This document shows positions 6,651 to 14,753 of a stretch of 34,335 nt of DNA, in pieces. Below the pieces are notes generated by a model that searched no databases, was not told the DNA's origin, and was given only the letters and a program-made list of their open reading frames with translations. The stretch is from an uncultured Lachnospiraceae bacterium (GTDB taxonomy: Bacteria; Bacillota; Clostridia; Lachnospirales; Lachnospiraceae): NCBI GenBank assembly GCA_910584785.1, contig CAJUDX010000036.1, positions 1-34,335 of the forward strand, given 5' to 3'. Within the stretch, counting starts at the first letter, position 1. Each line of letters starts with the position of its first letter. A program made the translations under genes and the position numbers.

Positions 6651-8513
6651 CTAATATGACACCGCATCCCCGAACACTCCCCATAGATTTCTCTCCCACC
6701 GACGCACTTTTTCCGGTTCGTCAAACCAATACTCTTCCAGCATCGGCAGGAGTTCAAATTCAACCACAGCCTTCATCCAGTCCGCCGTACACTCCCCGGC
6801 CTTTTTGCCGCAAAAATAACTGTGACCAATCCGAAAACCGCGGCCCAGCGATCTATCGTCAGAAATTTCTTTATTTAATGCTATTATCTGTGCAATCAGC
6901 GCATCAAAAACTGCATTGCCCAACTCCTTTTGATACTGCGTAAAACCGCTGGAAGTAAACCCTGGTTCTATCTCAAAAAAGCTAAAGCGCCTGCGCAGGG
7001 CATAGTCAATCATGGCAAGGCTGCGGTCAGCTGTATTCATTATACCAATTAAATACAAATTTTTCGGCACAGAAAACGGCTTCCCGCTGTAGGCCAGCGT
7101 TATCTTGTCGCCACGGTAATCCTTTTCCATCAGCATCAGCAGTTCACCAAAGATTTTGCTCATATTTCCGCGGTTGATTTCATCGATAAGAAAAAAATAC
7201 GGCTTATCCAAATGGCTGGCGGCTGCCTGGCAAAAGCGATAAAAAACACCTTCCGTCAGCGTAAACCCTACCCCATCCGGTCGATAGCCCATAACAAAAT
7301 CTTCATACGAATAATTCTGATGAAATTGAACCATTTCCACGCGGGAATCATCCTTTTCCCCCATGATGGCATAGGCCAGCCGCTTTGCCGTAAAGGTTTT
7401 TCCAACCCCCGGCGCGCCCTGAAGAATAACGTTCATTTTATGGTAAAGCAGCGATTCTAACCGGTGATAGCGCTCTTTTGTCATATAAACTTCCCGGAGA
7501 AAATCCTCTTTATGGTAGCCCTGCACCGATACGTCCGGCTGCTTCAGCGGATTAGCCCCAAGCCACCAGTACCCGTCACCGGCGGCCTTTCCGCCAAATA
7601 ACTCGCCCAATGTCATAGAAAAATAAGGCGCTAAAATCAATTTTTCAAAAAGCAGCTCATCGCTTTTTTCGATTTTAATACAAGTGGAATTATCATTTGG
7701 CGTCCACCATTTTTTCTTGCCGATATAGGCTTCCTTTAACCTGGCCCTGCTTATCAGACGGTATTCCCGCTCATACCAGCCATCCTTTAATTCCGGGTTT
7801 AGCACCGGCTGACTGCCGGTAAACTGCCCAAGAAGCTGAATCCGATTGCCGTAACAGAGGTAAAAATAATCCCCTTTATGAATAGCATCCATAAACGTCT
7901 GCCCCTGTGTAATCCTGGATATGGCCTTAGCCTTTGTTTTGCTATGTACAACGACAACATTTCTCTTCTCAAACATTACTTTATGCTTATCCGAGATCCC
8001 TGTTGTCTCTGTTCCGTGGCTGATTTTCCAAATCGAAGGCGTATTATCCACATAAAGCAAGACATTCGACAAATCGGTGTTGTCCAACGCTTCATGCAGT
8101 TCAGGACGTAACCGCCAAAGAAAAGTTCCCTCCGCATGACCATCCACAGCCTTTCCATGGTAAAGAATCGGCCACCACTTAATCGCTTCTGTATCCGTAA
8201 GCATCAGCGGACACTTCGTTCTCTCCGCCACCCTGCGGGCCAATGCAGAAGACCCACGATTATAAAAATTACTGCTCTCGCCGTACTTCAGTGAAAGCTG
8301 TTTACATGTAGCCTGTCCGCTGCAGTCCTTTATCCGTTTCATGATCTGAAGAGCATTTGGTGTAAATACCGACACATCCTGTAAAAGTTCCATCCAGTCT
8401 TTCACACTCAATTCGGGGGAATAGTCATTAGGAAACCACCCGTTTTCATCGCAGCCAGCAAAAAAAGAAGGCTTATTTTCATCATGTATCATGTTTGATT
8501 TATCTATGTCCAT
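6651..8513 (-). CDS. mcrB: McrB-like AAA+ GTPase with N-terminal recognition domains
   Basis: The product has 620 residues. The C-terminal half is an McrB-type AAA+ motor: Walker A GAPGVGKTFTAKRL, Walker B FFLIDEINRGNMSKIFGEL, and sensor 1/arginine finger GIMNTADRSLAMIDYALRRRF. Residues about 35-150 form an N-terminal module with TCKQLSLKYG. Residues about 155-300 look like an EVE/PUA-type modified-base reader (IWKISHG, VVVVHSKTKAKA, GDYFYLCYG); this second assignment is tentative. It has a GAGGTGAT ribosome site and its own promoter at 8560-8588. No methyltransferase gene is near, as expected for a type IV system. The specificity cannot be read from the sequence. Confidence 0.9.
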   Translation of the reverse strand: MDIDKSNMIHDENKPSFFAGCDENGWFPNDYSPELSVKDWMELLQDVSVFTPNALQIMKRIKDCSGQATCKQLSLKYGESSNFYNRGSSALARRVAERTKCPLMLTDTEAIKWWPILYHGKAVDGHAEGTFLWRLRPELHEALDNTDLSNVLLYVDNTPSIWKISHGTETTGISDKHKVMFEKRNVVVVHSKTKAKAISRITQGQTFMDAIHKGDYFYLCYGNRIQLLGQFTGSQPVLNPELKDGWYEREYRLISRARLKEAYIGKKKWWTPNDNSTCIKIEKSDELLFEKLILAPYFSMTLGELFGGKAAGDGYWWLGANPLKQPDVSVQGYHKEDFLREVYMTKERYHRLESLLYHKMNVILQGAPGVGKTFTAKRLAYAIMGEKDDSRVEMVQFHQNYSYEDFVMGYRPDGVGFTLTEGVFYRFCQAAASHLDKPYFFLIDEINRGNMSKIFGELLMLMEKDYRGDKITLAYSGKPFSVPKNLYLIGIMNTADRSLAMIDYALRRRFSFFEIEPGFTSSGFTQYQKELGNAVFDALIAQIIALNKEISDDRSLGRGFRIGHSYFCGKKAGECTADWMKAVVEFELLPMLEEYWFDEPEKVRRWERNLWGVFGDAVSY

Positions 8514-8559
8514 TTTGTTTTATCACCTCGGTTTGCTCTTTGGTACATTTTTTAATATT

Positions 8560-8588
8560 AGTATAACAAATCCCGGATAAAAATACAA
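8560..8588 (-). promoter_or_regulatory. Sigma-A-type promoter for mcrBC
   Basis: On the minus strand TTGTAT (8583-8588), a 17-nt spacer and TATACT (8560-8565) form a good promoter about 45 nt upstream of the mcrB ATG. The divergent plus-strand gene at 8679 shares this 165-nt intergenic region. Its own promoter is less clear (an AT-rich TATATAAA near 8634). Confidence 0.65.
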
Positions 8589-8678
8589 ACTAATTCCTCT
8601 ATCTTTCTATTTTCTTTCCTCTAATCCAGTCGATATATAAAGCAGGAGTGAAAACGTTCAAAGAAAGGGGGCTATCGT

Positions 8679-9443
8679 ATGAAAGTCAGCGAACAACGTC
8701 AATCCTATTCGTCAGGAAGAATTTATTCTTCCTCCCGCACAGCCAAACCAACCGCGAAACAGGAAAAAGCTTCAGCAAATCGCCAAACTACGTCTGCGGA
8801 TAAAACTTCCGAGCCGAAAACTTATTGGGAAGAAAAAGCGGAGAAAGATAAAGCTTTATTAGCTTCATTCCAGGAACGCACCAAGGAAGCGAAAGAAAAA
8901 AAGGATTCTAACTTTATCAAATCCTCTAAATCCGGCGAATCGGTAGGCTCTTATGCCGCTTTACTTGCCAAGGCAGAAACAAGGATGGAGGTTATGGAGG
9001 TTTCTTCCAAGGTTATGCGGACACTCGCAGAATTAAAAATGTCCTCTGTGGGTGCTGAAGGCGATGAAGCAAAGAAAATTGCCCAGAAAATCCGCCGTTT
9101 GGAAAAGCTGGTTAAACGAATCCAGAAAAAGCTGAAAAACTTATCCAAGGAAGAACAGCTGGAAATCAGGAAACAGCGGGCGATAAAGAAAAAAGAAATG
9201 GAAAAGGCCCAGGAACTCCATAAAGAACTGGAAAACCGACGTACGAAACGGCGCAGGGAAGACCGGAAATATGCCCATAAGGAAATGGCAGAGGACATGC
9301 GGACAAACGACAGTGCTAATCCTTTTGACTCCGTAAGCGGAGCAGGAGCCGATGCGTTCTCTGACTTGTCCACCGCGGATACAGGAGGTATTGATGTATC
9401 CATGTCCGGCTTTGAGGGCGGAGGACTGGATGTATTGGCGTAG
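8679..9443 (+). CDS. Charged coiled-coil protein of unknown function
   Basis: I do not recognise this 254-residue protein. The first 60 residues are Ser/Thr/Lys/Gln-rich and probably disordered. Residues about 90-130 are a helix-like segment (YAALLAKAETRMEVMEVSSKVMRTL). Residues about 130-205 are very Lys/Glu/Arg-rich, with coiled-coil character (KKIAQKIRRLEKLVKRIQKK). The tail is Gly/Asp/Ser-rich and ends GGGLDVLA. There is no signal peptide or membrane segment, so it is presumably cytoplasmic. AAAGGGGG precedes the ATG by about 7 nt. It stands alone on the plus strand between mcrBC and copA and ends at a good terminator, so it is a genuine monocistronic gene. Confidence 0.8.
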   Translation: MKVSEQRQSYSSGRIYSSSRTAKPTAKQEKASANRQTTSADKTSEPKTYWEEKAEKDKALLASFQERTKEAKEKKDSNFIKSSKSGESVGSYAALLAKAETRMEVMEVSSKVMRTLAELKMSSVGAEGDEAKKIAQKIRRLEKLVKRIQKKLKNLSKEEQLEIRKQRAIKKKEMEKAQELHKELENRRTKRRREDRKYAHKEMAEDMRTNDSANPFDSVSGAGADAFSDLSTADTGGIDVSMSGFEGGGLDVLA

Positions 9444-9461
9444 GGTATCAAAAATCACACA

Positions 9462-9506
9462 AAAAGCAGAGCAGCAACATCCTATTTGTTGTCTGACTCT
9501 GCTTTT
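9462..9506. terminator. Bidirectional terminator between convergent genes
   Basis: AAAAGCAGAG (9462-9471) pairs with CTCTGCTTTT (9497-9506), with partial pairing inside. On the plus strand it is followed by CCTTTTTCC, and on the minus strand by TGTGTGATTTTTG. It lies 18 nt after the stop of the gene at 8679-9443 and 60 nt past the copA stop, and can serve both. Confidence 0.78.
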
Positions 9507-9565
9507 CCTTTTTCCTGGTCAGCTGCCGGGCACTCAGCCTGTGACCTGCTGATTTAAGCCGCCCC

Positions 9566-12169
9566 TTATCCTATAGATACTACCTGATAATCCTGATCCT
9601 CGACAGCCTTTTTCAGCACTTCATCTTCTACTGCTGCGCTTAAAGTAACCACTGCGGTTCCCGTCTCATGACTTACTACCGCCTCAGATACACCCTCCAG
9701 GGCTTCCAGGCACTTCTTCACCCTTGCCTCACAATGTCCGCACATCATTCCTTCAATTTTCATTGTCTTTGTCATCTTGGTTTCCTCCTGAATGTTTTGT
9801 TTTTTATCATTTAAACATGGTTCCTGCTGATTTTGAAGGCTATGCCCTGCAGCTTCTTTCCCCTCTTCTGCGTTTCGATGTGCTTTCGCACCCATCTTTC
9901 TGTCTCTGCTGGTATCATAAAGCTTGAAAAAGTTCAGACGCAGTGCATTAGTTACAACACAGAAACTGGAAAGACTCATGGCGGCGGCACCAAACATGGG
10001 ATTTAGCTTCCAGCCAAAAACAGGAATCCACACGCCTGCCGCCAGCGGAATACCCACAACATTATAGAAAAAGGCCCAGAAGAGATTTTCATGGATGTTT
10101 TTCAATGTAGCCCGGCTTAGGCGGATAGCTGCCGGAACATCCCTTAGCTGACTCTTCATTAACACCACATCCGCAGCATCGATAGCAATATCTGTCCCCG
10201 CTCCAATAGCGATTCCCATATCCGCCCTGGTCAGCGCCGGAGCATCATTAATTCCATCGCCCACCATCGCCACCTTTCCCTTTTCCTTCAGGGAGCGAAT
10301 CACACTTTCCTTTCCCTCAGGAAGAACACCAGCAATCACCTCATCCACGCCTGCCTGCTTTCCTATAGCCCTTGCAGTTCTTTCATTATCCCCGGTCAGC
10401 ATCACCACGCGGATACCCATGTGCTGCAGTTCACTGACCGCCTGCGGGCTGTCCTCTTTGATGACATCGGCCACGGCGATAATACCAAGCATCTTGTCTT
10501 CCCTGGCAAAGAGCAGCGGCGTTTTCCCTTCCTCTGCCAGGCTTTCTGCCTTCTTAAGCATTATCGAAGGAACCTTCGCCACACCGCTGATAAAACTCAT
10601 GCTCCCGCCTCTAAGCAGATCACCGTTCCATTTAGCCGATAAACCATTGCCCGGAAGCGCCTGAAATTCGGTCACTTCCCGCATTGCTATTTTCTTATCC
10701 TCTGCCCAGAGAATCACCGCCCTTGCCAGAGGATGCTCACTTTTTGCTTCCAGAGAAGCCGCTGCCTGCAAAAGTTCCTCTTCTGTTAATCCTTCAGCCG
10801 GAATAATATCTGTAACCCTTGGCTCCCCGCTGGTAATAGTACCTGTCTTATCTAAGGCTACAATATCCACTTTTCCCGTCTCTTCCAGAGAAACGGCGGT
10901 CTTAAACATCACTCCGTGCTTAGCGCCCATGCCATTGCCCACCATAATCGCCACCGGTGTCGCCAGGCCAAGCGCACAGGGACAGCTGATAACAAGGACT
11001 GAAATCCCCCTTGCAAGGGCAAAACCCACACTCTGTCCGGCAATCAGCCAGACCAAAATCGTCACTGCCGAAATCGCAATCACTGCCGGAACAAAAACAC
11101 CCGACACCCGATCCGCCACCTTGGCAATGGGAGCTTTGGTTGCCGCCGCATCGCTGACCATCTGAATAATCTGGGAAAGGGTGGTATCCTCACCAACCCT
11201 GGTCGCCCGGCAGCGGATAAAACCGGATTGGTTAACCGTGGCAGCCGATACAGAATCGCCTTCTGCCTTATCCACAGGGATACTCTCTCCAGTCAATGCA
11301 GACTCATTCACTGCACTGCTTCCTTCCACAACAATACCATCCACTGGTATATTTTCCCCCGGACGCACGACGAAGATATCCCCAGCCATTACCTCTTCAA
11401 TTGGAACTTCCTGCTCCTTTCCCTCCTTAACCACAACTGCAGTTTTGGGCGCTAACTTCATCAGTCCCTTTAAGGCATCCGTCGTCTTTCCCTTCGAACG
11501 TGCCTCCAGCATCTTCCCTACGGTGATCAGAGTAAGGATCATCGCCGCCGATTCAAAATAAAATTCATGCATCCAGGCCATAACCGAAGCATGATCTCCC
11601 CTGTCCATAGCCGCTGCCATGACAAAAAGCGCATAATAGCTGTAGACAAAGGATGCACCGGCGCCCAGGGCCACCAGCGTATCCATATTGGGGGCCTTAT
11701 GCCATAAACTTTTAAACCCGCTGATAAAGAACTGACGATTGATAATCATGATAATTACCGTCAGCGTCGCCTGCAATAACCCCATCTGAAGATGATTTCC
11801 TTCCATAAATGAAGGCACAGGCCAATTCCACATCATAGCCCCCATGGAGAAATACATCAACACTGCAAGAAATCCAACCGACCAGTAAAGCCTTTGTTTT
11901 AATGCCGGCGTCACAGTATCCTTAAGTAAGTCCTCATCCCGATTTAAAGCCGCCCCGGCTTCCTTTTTCTCTCCCTTTTTCGAAGCACCATAACCTGCCT
12001 GCTCTATCGCTTCAATAATCGCATCAGCCGAAGCTGTCCCTTCCACGCCCATGGAGTTTGTTAAAAGACTTACCGAACAGGATGTAACGCCATCCACCTT
12101 CGAAACCGCCTTCTCCACCCTGGAACTGCAGGCTGCACAACTCATGCCGGTTACACTGTATTGTTCCAT
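9566..12169 (-). CDS. copA: Copper-exporting P1B-type ATPase with fused C-terminal CopZ-like domain
   Basis: This 867-residue ATPase pumps Cu(I) out of the cell. An N-terminal HMA domain carries GMSCAACS. The transporter core follows with ALTGESIPV (actuator), SCPCALGLA (transmembrane Cu site), ALDKTGTITSGEP (phosphorylated Asp), SEHPLARAV and GDGINDAPAL. After the last helix, a 45-residue polar linker leads to a second HMA domain with MCGHC. The ATG at 12169 has AAGGAG 6 nt upstream and replaces a 15-codon longer reading frame lacking a ribosome site. CopA proteins usually end after the last helix; here the final 69 codons form a complete CopZ with its own ribosome site. csoR lies upstream in the same direction. 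Confidence 0.95.
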   Translation of the reverse strand: MEQYSVTGMSCAACSSRVEKAVSKVDGVTSCSVSLLTNSMGVEGTASADAIIEAIEQAGYGASKKGEKKEAGAALNRDEDLLKDTVTPALKQRLYWSVGFLAVLMYFSMGAMMWNWPVPSFMEGNHLQMGLLQATLTVIIMIINRQFFISGFKSLWHKAPNMDTLVALGAGASFVYSYYALFVMAAAMDRGDHASVMAWMHEFYFESAAMILTLITVGKMLEARSKGKTTDALKGLMKLAPKTAVVVKEGKEQEVPIEEVMAGDIFVVRPGENIPVDGIVVEGSSAVNESALTGESIPVDKAEGDSVSAATVNQSGFIRCRATRVGEDTTLSQIIQMVSDAAATKAPIAKVADRVSGVFVPAVIAISAVTILVWLIAGQSVGFALARGISVLVISCPCALGLATPVAIMVGNGMGAKHGVMFKTAVSLEETGKVDIVALDKTGTITSGEPRVTDIIPAEGLTEEELLQAAASLEAKSEHPLARAVILWAEDKKIAMREVTEFQALPGNGLSAKWNGDLLRGGSMSFISGVAKVPSIMLKKAESLAEEGKTPLLFAREDKMLGIIAVADVIKEDSPQAVSELQHMGIRVVMLTGDNERTARAIGKQAGVDEVIAGVLPEGKESVIRSLKEKGKVAMVGDGINDAPALTRADMGIAIGAGTDIAIDAADVVLMKSQLRDVPAAIRLSRATLKNIHENLFWAFFYNVVGIPLAAGVWIPVFGWKLNPMFGAAAMSLSSFCVVTNALRLNFFKLYDTSRDRKMGAKAHRNAEEGKEAAGHSLQNQQEPCLNDKKQNIQEETKMTKTMKIEGMMCGHCEARVKKCLEALEGVSEAVVSHETGTAVVTLSAAVEDEVLKKAVEDQDYQVVSIG
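9773..9790 (-). promoter_or_regulatory. Internal ribosome site and ATG for a free CopZ-like chaperone
   Basis: Within the copA frame, CAGGAGG (9784-9790, minus strand) lies 8 nt before an in-frame ATG (9773-9775). Translation from it would give a 69-residue protein starting MTKTMKIEGMMCGHCEAR, the length of stand-alone CopZ copper chaperones. The site suggests either dual products (CopA-CopZ fusion plus free CopZ) or a recent fusion of two genes by loss of the copA stop codon. Confidence 0.65.
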
Positions 12170-12246
12170 TAACTGCTCCTTCCTTTTCACCGGATTCGTG
12201 TACTGTTTCACCAATCCTCAGACACACTCCAGAATAACACCATTCA

Positions 12247-12564
12247 TCATTTCATTAATTTCTGTAAAGTATCTACTAATTCATCTATCGTCTCTTCCTT
12301 CCCTTCCCGAATATCCCGTGTAACGCAGGTTCGGATATGGTTTGCTAAAAGGACTTTATTAAAACTGTTTAGTGCAGCATTTGCTGCCGCCACCTGAACC
12401 AAAATTTCTGGGCAGTACACGTCCCGCTCCACCATCCCGCGAATCCCACGTATCTGACCCTCGATTCGGTTTAGGCGGTTAATCAAATCCCTGTATTCCT
12501 TGTCGCTCCGCTCCTTTGTTTTATGGCAATGACAACCATTCTGCGGATTTTGGATTTCTTCCAT
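12247..12564 (-). CDS. csoR: CsoR-type copper-sensing repressor
   Basis: CsoR is a small all-helical DNA-binding protein that leaves its operator when it binds Cu(I). The 105-residue product has the family core (LINRLNRIEGQIRGIRGMVE) and the Cu(I) ligand set: Cys in RDVYCPEIL and His-x3-Cys in LANHIRTCV. The N-terminus is Cys/His-rich (NGCHCHK) and could bind extra metal. AAGGAG precedes the ATG by 7 nt. It lies just upstream of copA in the same direction with no terminator between them, so it very likely controls itself and copA through the operator at 12599-12615. Confidence 0.92.
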   Translation of the reverse strand: MEEIQNPQNGCHCHKTKERSDKEYRDLINRLNRIEGQIRGIRGMVERDVYCPEILVQVAAANAALNSFNKVLLANHIRTCVTRDIREGKEETIDELVDTLQKLMK

Positions 12565-12593
12565 AGCTATCTCCTTTTTTCATTTCTTTATTC

Positions 12594-12622
12594 ATTATAT
12601 ACCCCCATAGGGTATTTTGCAA
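12594..12622 (-). promoter_or_regulatory. csoR-copA promoter with embedded CsoR operator
   Basis: On the minus strand TTGCAA (12617-12622), a 17-nt spacer and TATAAT (12594-12599) form the promoter. The spacer is nearly filled by the pseudo-palindrome ATACCC-TATGG-GGGTAT (12599-12615), which matches the G/C-tract dyad form of known CsoR operators. Bound CsoR would block RNA polymerase directly. Confidence 0.8.
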
Positions 12623-12697
12623 GTGTTTTTTTTCATTTTTTTAAAACGATTGCAGCTTAGAAGCGTGGACTTCCTTAATAAGTTCAAAAAAAGTATC

Positions 12698-12873
12698 CGT
12701 CTGCCAGGCGCACTTGGAATACCTGAACTTAGACCGCCTAATCGGCGGTGAACTTTTACAGTAAACCTTCATGCGCCCACAAGTGCTCGTACCACTATAA
12801 ATAAACGTCTGCCAGGCGCACTTGGAATACCTGAACTTAGACCGCCTAATCGGCGGTGAACTTTTACAGTAAG
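12698..12873 (-). repeat. Dispersed intergenic repeat, tandem copy R3
   Basis: On the minus strand this is one full 108-bp unit followed by about 65 bp of a second unit; the period is 108 (CGTCTGCCAGG recurs at 12698 and 12806 on the plus strand). Both contain the perfect hairpin ACCGCC-gatta-GGCGGT. The two copies are nearly identical to each other and close to R2 and R4. They lie directly between the terminator of the ribF-side operon and the csoR promoter. A continuous reading frame through them is an artefact of the repeat. Confidence 0.85.
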
Positions 12874-12921
12874 AAAATAAAAACCACACTTCCTTATCTT
12901 ATCCAAAAAGAAGTATGGTTT
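12874..12921 (-). terminator. Rho-independent terminator at the end of the long rimP-ribF operon
   Basis: On the minus strand AAACCATACTTC (12910-12921) pairs with GAAGTGTGGTTT (12881-12892, one mismatch), followed by TTATTTTC. It lies about 60 nt past the stop of the small nuclease-like gene. I see no comparable terminator between here and the rimP promoter, so the core genes and the ATPase pair appear to form one transcription unit. Confidence 0.75.
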
Positions 12922-12981
12922 CTCAGATTAACTATCTTAAATTATTTTCTCTGCGTTATTTTTTTTACTTATTTTTTTCAG

Positions 12982-13404
12982 TTATATTTCCTCTTCAATG
13001 CGTTTTGTCTGCAGCAACAGCCTGCCCTTCCAGCGAAGCTGATATTTCCTATAAGCAGAGGACTTTATTTCCTGTGTTTTACATTTATTAGCAACAATAC
13101 GATAAAGTACCCGATAAGCCAAAAGTTCCTGATGCAGAATGCGTTCCGTTTCTTCTAATTGACTTGCAGCTTTCACCAAATCTGAACCCTTTAATTCAAT
13201 CAAATAAGCCGTCTTTGTATCTTCGTTGATAAGCAGAAAATCACATCGGCTTCCCGCTTTAATCACTTTCCCATCAATTAGATAATGTGTTACATATGCT
13301 TTTTGGGTATTCATTCCTTTATGATATTGACGATTTTTCTTATCTCTTGATATTATCTGTACTGCATGTTTATCACACAATGACGAAAAGCCATGTAAAG
13401 GCAT
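12982..13404 (-). CDS. Small PD-(D/E)xK nuclease-like protein, partner of the ATPase
   Basis: I do not recognise a named family for this 140-residue protein. Residues 50-75 read KAGSRCDFLLI then AYLIELKGSD, giving Asp55...Glu70-x-Lys72, the pattern of PD-(D/E)xK nucleases. A helix with AASQLEET follows, as is common after that motif, and then a strand (VLYRIVANK). The C-terminus is Lys/Arg-rich, compatible with nucleic-acid binding. Its ATG overlaps the ATPase stop by one base (TAATG), so the two are translationally coupled and probably work together. Base composition is visibly more AT-rich than the neighbouring core genes, suggesting acquisition. The nuclease assignment is motif-level inference. 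Confidence 0.7.
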   Translation of the reverse strand: MPLHGFSSLCDKHAVQIISRDKKNRQYHKGMNTQKAYVTHYLIDGKVIKAGSRCDFLLINEDTKTAYLIELKGSDLVKAASQLEETERILHQELLAYRVLYRIVANKCKTQEIKSSAYRKYQLRWKGRLLLQTKRIEEEI

Positions 13405-14753
13405 TACAACATCACTCCATCCTCATCTGTACTCTGCAAGTCTAAAAGCTGATCAAAATCCTGATTAATCACTTTTGAAATCTCGTCAATTTTTTCATTT
13501 TGAATCATATGAATCTCATCATCCATACAAGTTTCAATCGTCCCATCTTTTACAAACCAGGAATTAAATTGCTGATAATTCAGCCAAATCCACGCATGAA
13601 TAATTTCAGATGCCTTTTTTCTATATTGAGAGGGAATCGTGTATGCATATAATAAATTGTTTAATGTTCCTAACACGTATGGACTATGTGTGGTTAATAC
13701 AATAGAATGACCACAATGATTTACCAAAGCAATAAGTTCCGTAATATACTTTTGTGACTCTGGAAAAAGATGAGATTCCGGTTCTTCAATAATAAATAAC
13801 ACTGGTTTTTTCTGTATAAGATAATAAAATAATAAATTCAATATCCATACACATTCCTGCTGTCCAGAAGATGCAAAATTAAGCTTCACATAATTTCCAT
13901 CACCGAGAAGAATCTGTTCTTCACCATTATTATAACGATAATCTCCCTTTAATATTTTTTTAATTAGATTTAAAGCCAACCCCCTTTCAATAAATAATGA
14001 AAGAGACTTTCCAGGAGAATGTGTTGTTACATGTTGAATCCCATCAGAAAATTCTGGCTTAAGACGAAGCGTTCGCTCAATATAGTCTCTTGTGCAGACA
14101 TCCAGAGACTGTTTTTGGTCATCCCCCATCGTCGCATAAATGTAATTAAACTGCCGGGACAGTAACGTTATCATACTGCGTCCTGCCGGAATATATACAA
14201 CCGTACAATCATCATCAAATAATTGATACAGTTCATGATTTAACTGATTTTTCTTTTCCCTGGATACCCCCAACGACGTAGCAAAAAAACAATGGTTCTT
14301 TTCCTGAAGAAAGGTTCTTAAGCAATCACTGAAGATTATCTGAAGATATCCTGGCACAGCATGGGCAGGACACTTAATTTCATCTTGTTTTAATCGGATA
14401 GTAATGCTGCAGGTTTGGGTAAAATAATATTCCATATAGGTTTCATTTACTTTTCCCCCAGACAAACCAAACGTACTGAAGAATTTTTTCTGTAAAGCGT
14501 TCTCCAATGCTTCTTCTAAGCTTACTTCGCTTCCATAATAATATTCATCCTCAATTCCATTAATAACAACCCCGCCCAAGGCCTGACGTTCTGCCAGACT
14601 TGCGATATCTTCCTTAATTGTCCTGAAAAAATAAATTGCCTTTGCAATCGTACTTTTCCCCGATGCCTGAAATCCGGTTAAGGTCATAAAGGAAGTACAT
14701 TCTAATGCACAATGTTCAATTGGCCCAAGCCGATGAATCACCAGCTTATGCAT
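13404..14753 (-). CDS. ABC/SMC-type AAA ATPase (OLD/PtuA-like), putative defence component
   Basis: The 449-residue protein has the split ABC ATPase layout seen in OLD, PtuA and AriA-type proteins: Walker A GFQASGKSTIAKAIYF near residue 28, signature-like NFASSGQQE near 293, Walker B VLFIIEEPESHLFPES near 320, and switch His in VLTTHSPYVLG near 355. The insert between Walker A and the signature is about 260 residues, too short for long SMC coiled coils. No TOPRIM domain follows. Its ATG lies inside the end of ribF (8-nt overlap), so its translation depends on the core operon. The overlapping downstream partner is nuclease-like. A restriction or abortive-infection role fits but is not shown. 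Confidence 0.8.
   Translation of the reverse strand: MHKLVIHRLGPIEHCALECTSFMTLTGFQASGKSTIAKAIYFFRTIKEDIASLAERQALGGVVINGIEDEYYYGSEVSLEEALENALQKKFFSTFGLSGGKVNETYMEYYFTQTCSITIRLKQDEIKCPAHAVPGYLQIIFSDCLRTFLQEKNHCFFATSLGVSREKKNQLNHELYQLFDDDCTVVYIPAGRSMITLLSRQFNYIYATMGDDQKQSLDVCTRDYIERTLRLKPEFSDGIQHVTTHSPGKSLSLFIERGLALNLIKKILKGDYRYNNGEEQILLGDGNYVKLNFASSGQQECVWILNLLFYYLIQKKPVLFIIEEPESHLFPESQKYITELIALVNHCGHSIVLTTHSPYVLGTLNNLLYAYTIPSQYRKKASEIIHAWIWLNYQQFNSWFVKDGTIETCMDDEIHMIQNEKIDEISKVINQDFDQLLDLQSTDEDGVML

Noticed and set aside
12641..12889. 82-codon open frame on the minus strand across the R3 repeat
   Set aside because: It is translated straight through two copies of a non-coding repeat, has no ribosome site and shows the repeat twice in the protein. 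It overlaps the terminator.
13404..14753. RecF or full SMC protein
   Set aside because: No long coiled coil and the wrong length and context; the layout fits the OLD/PtuA type of short ABC ATPase better.
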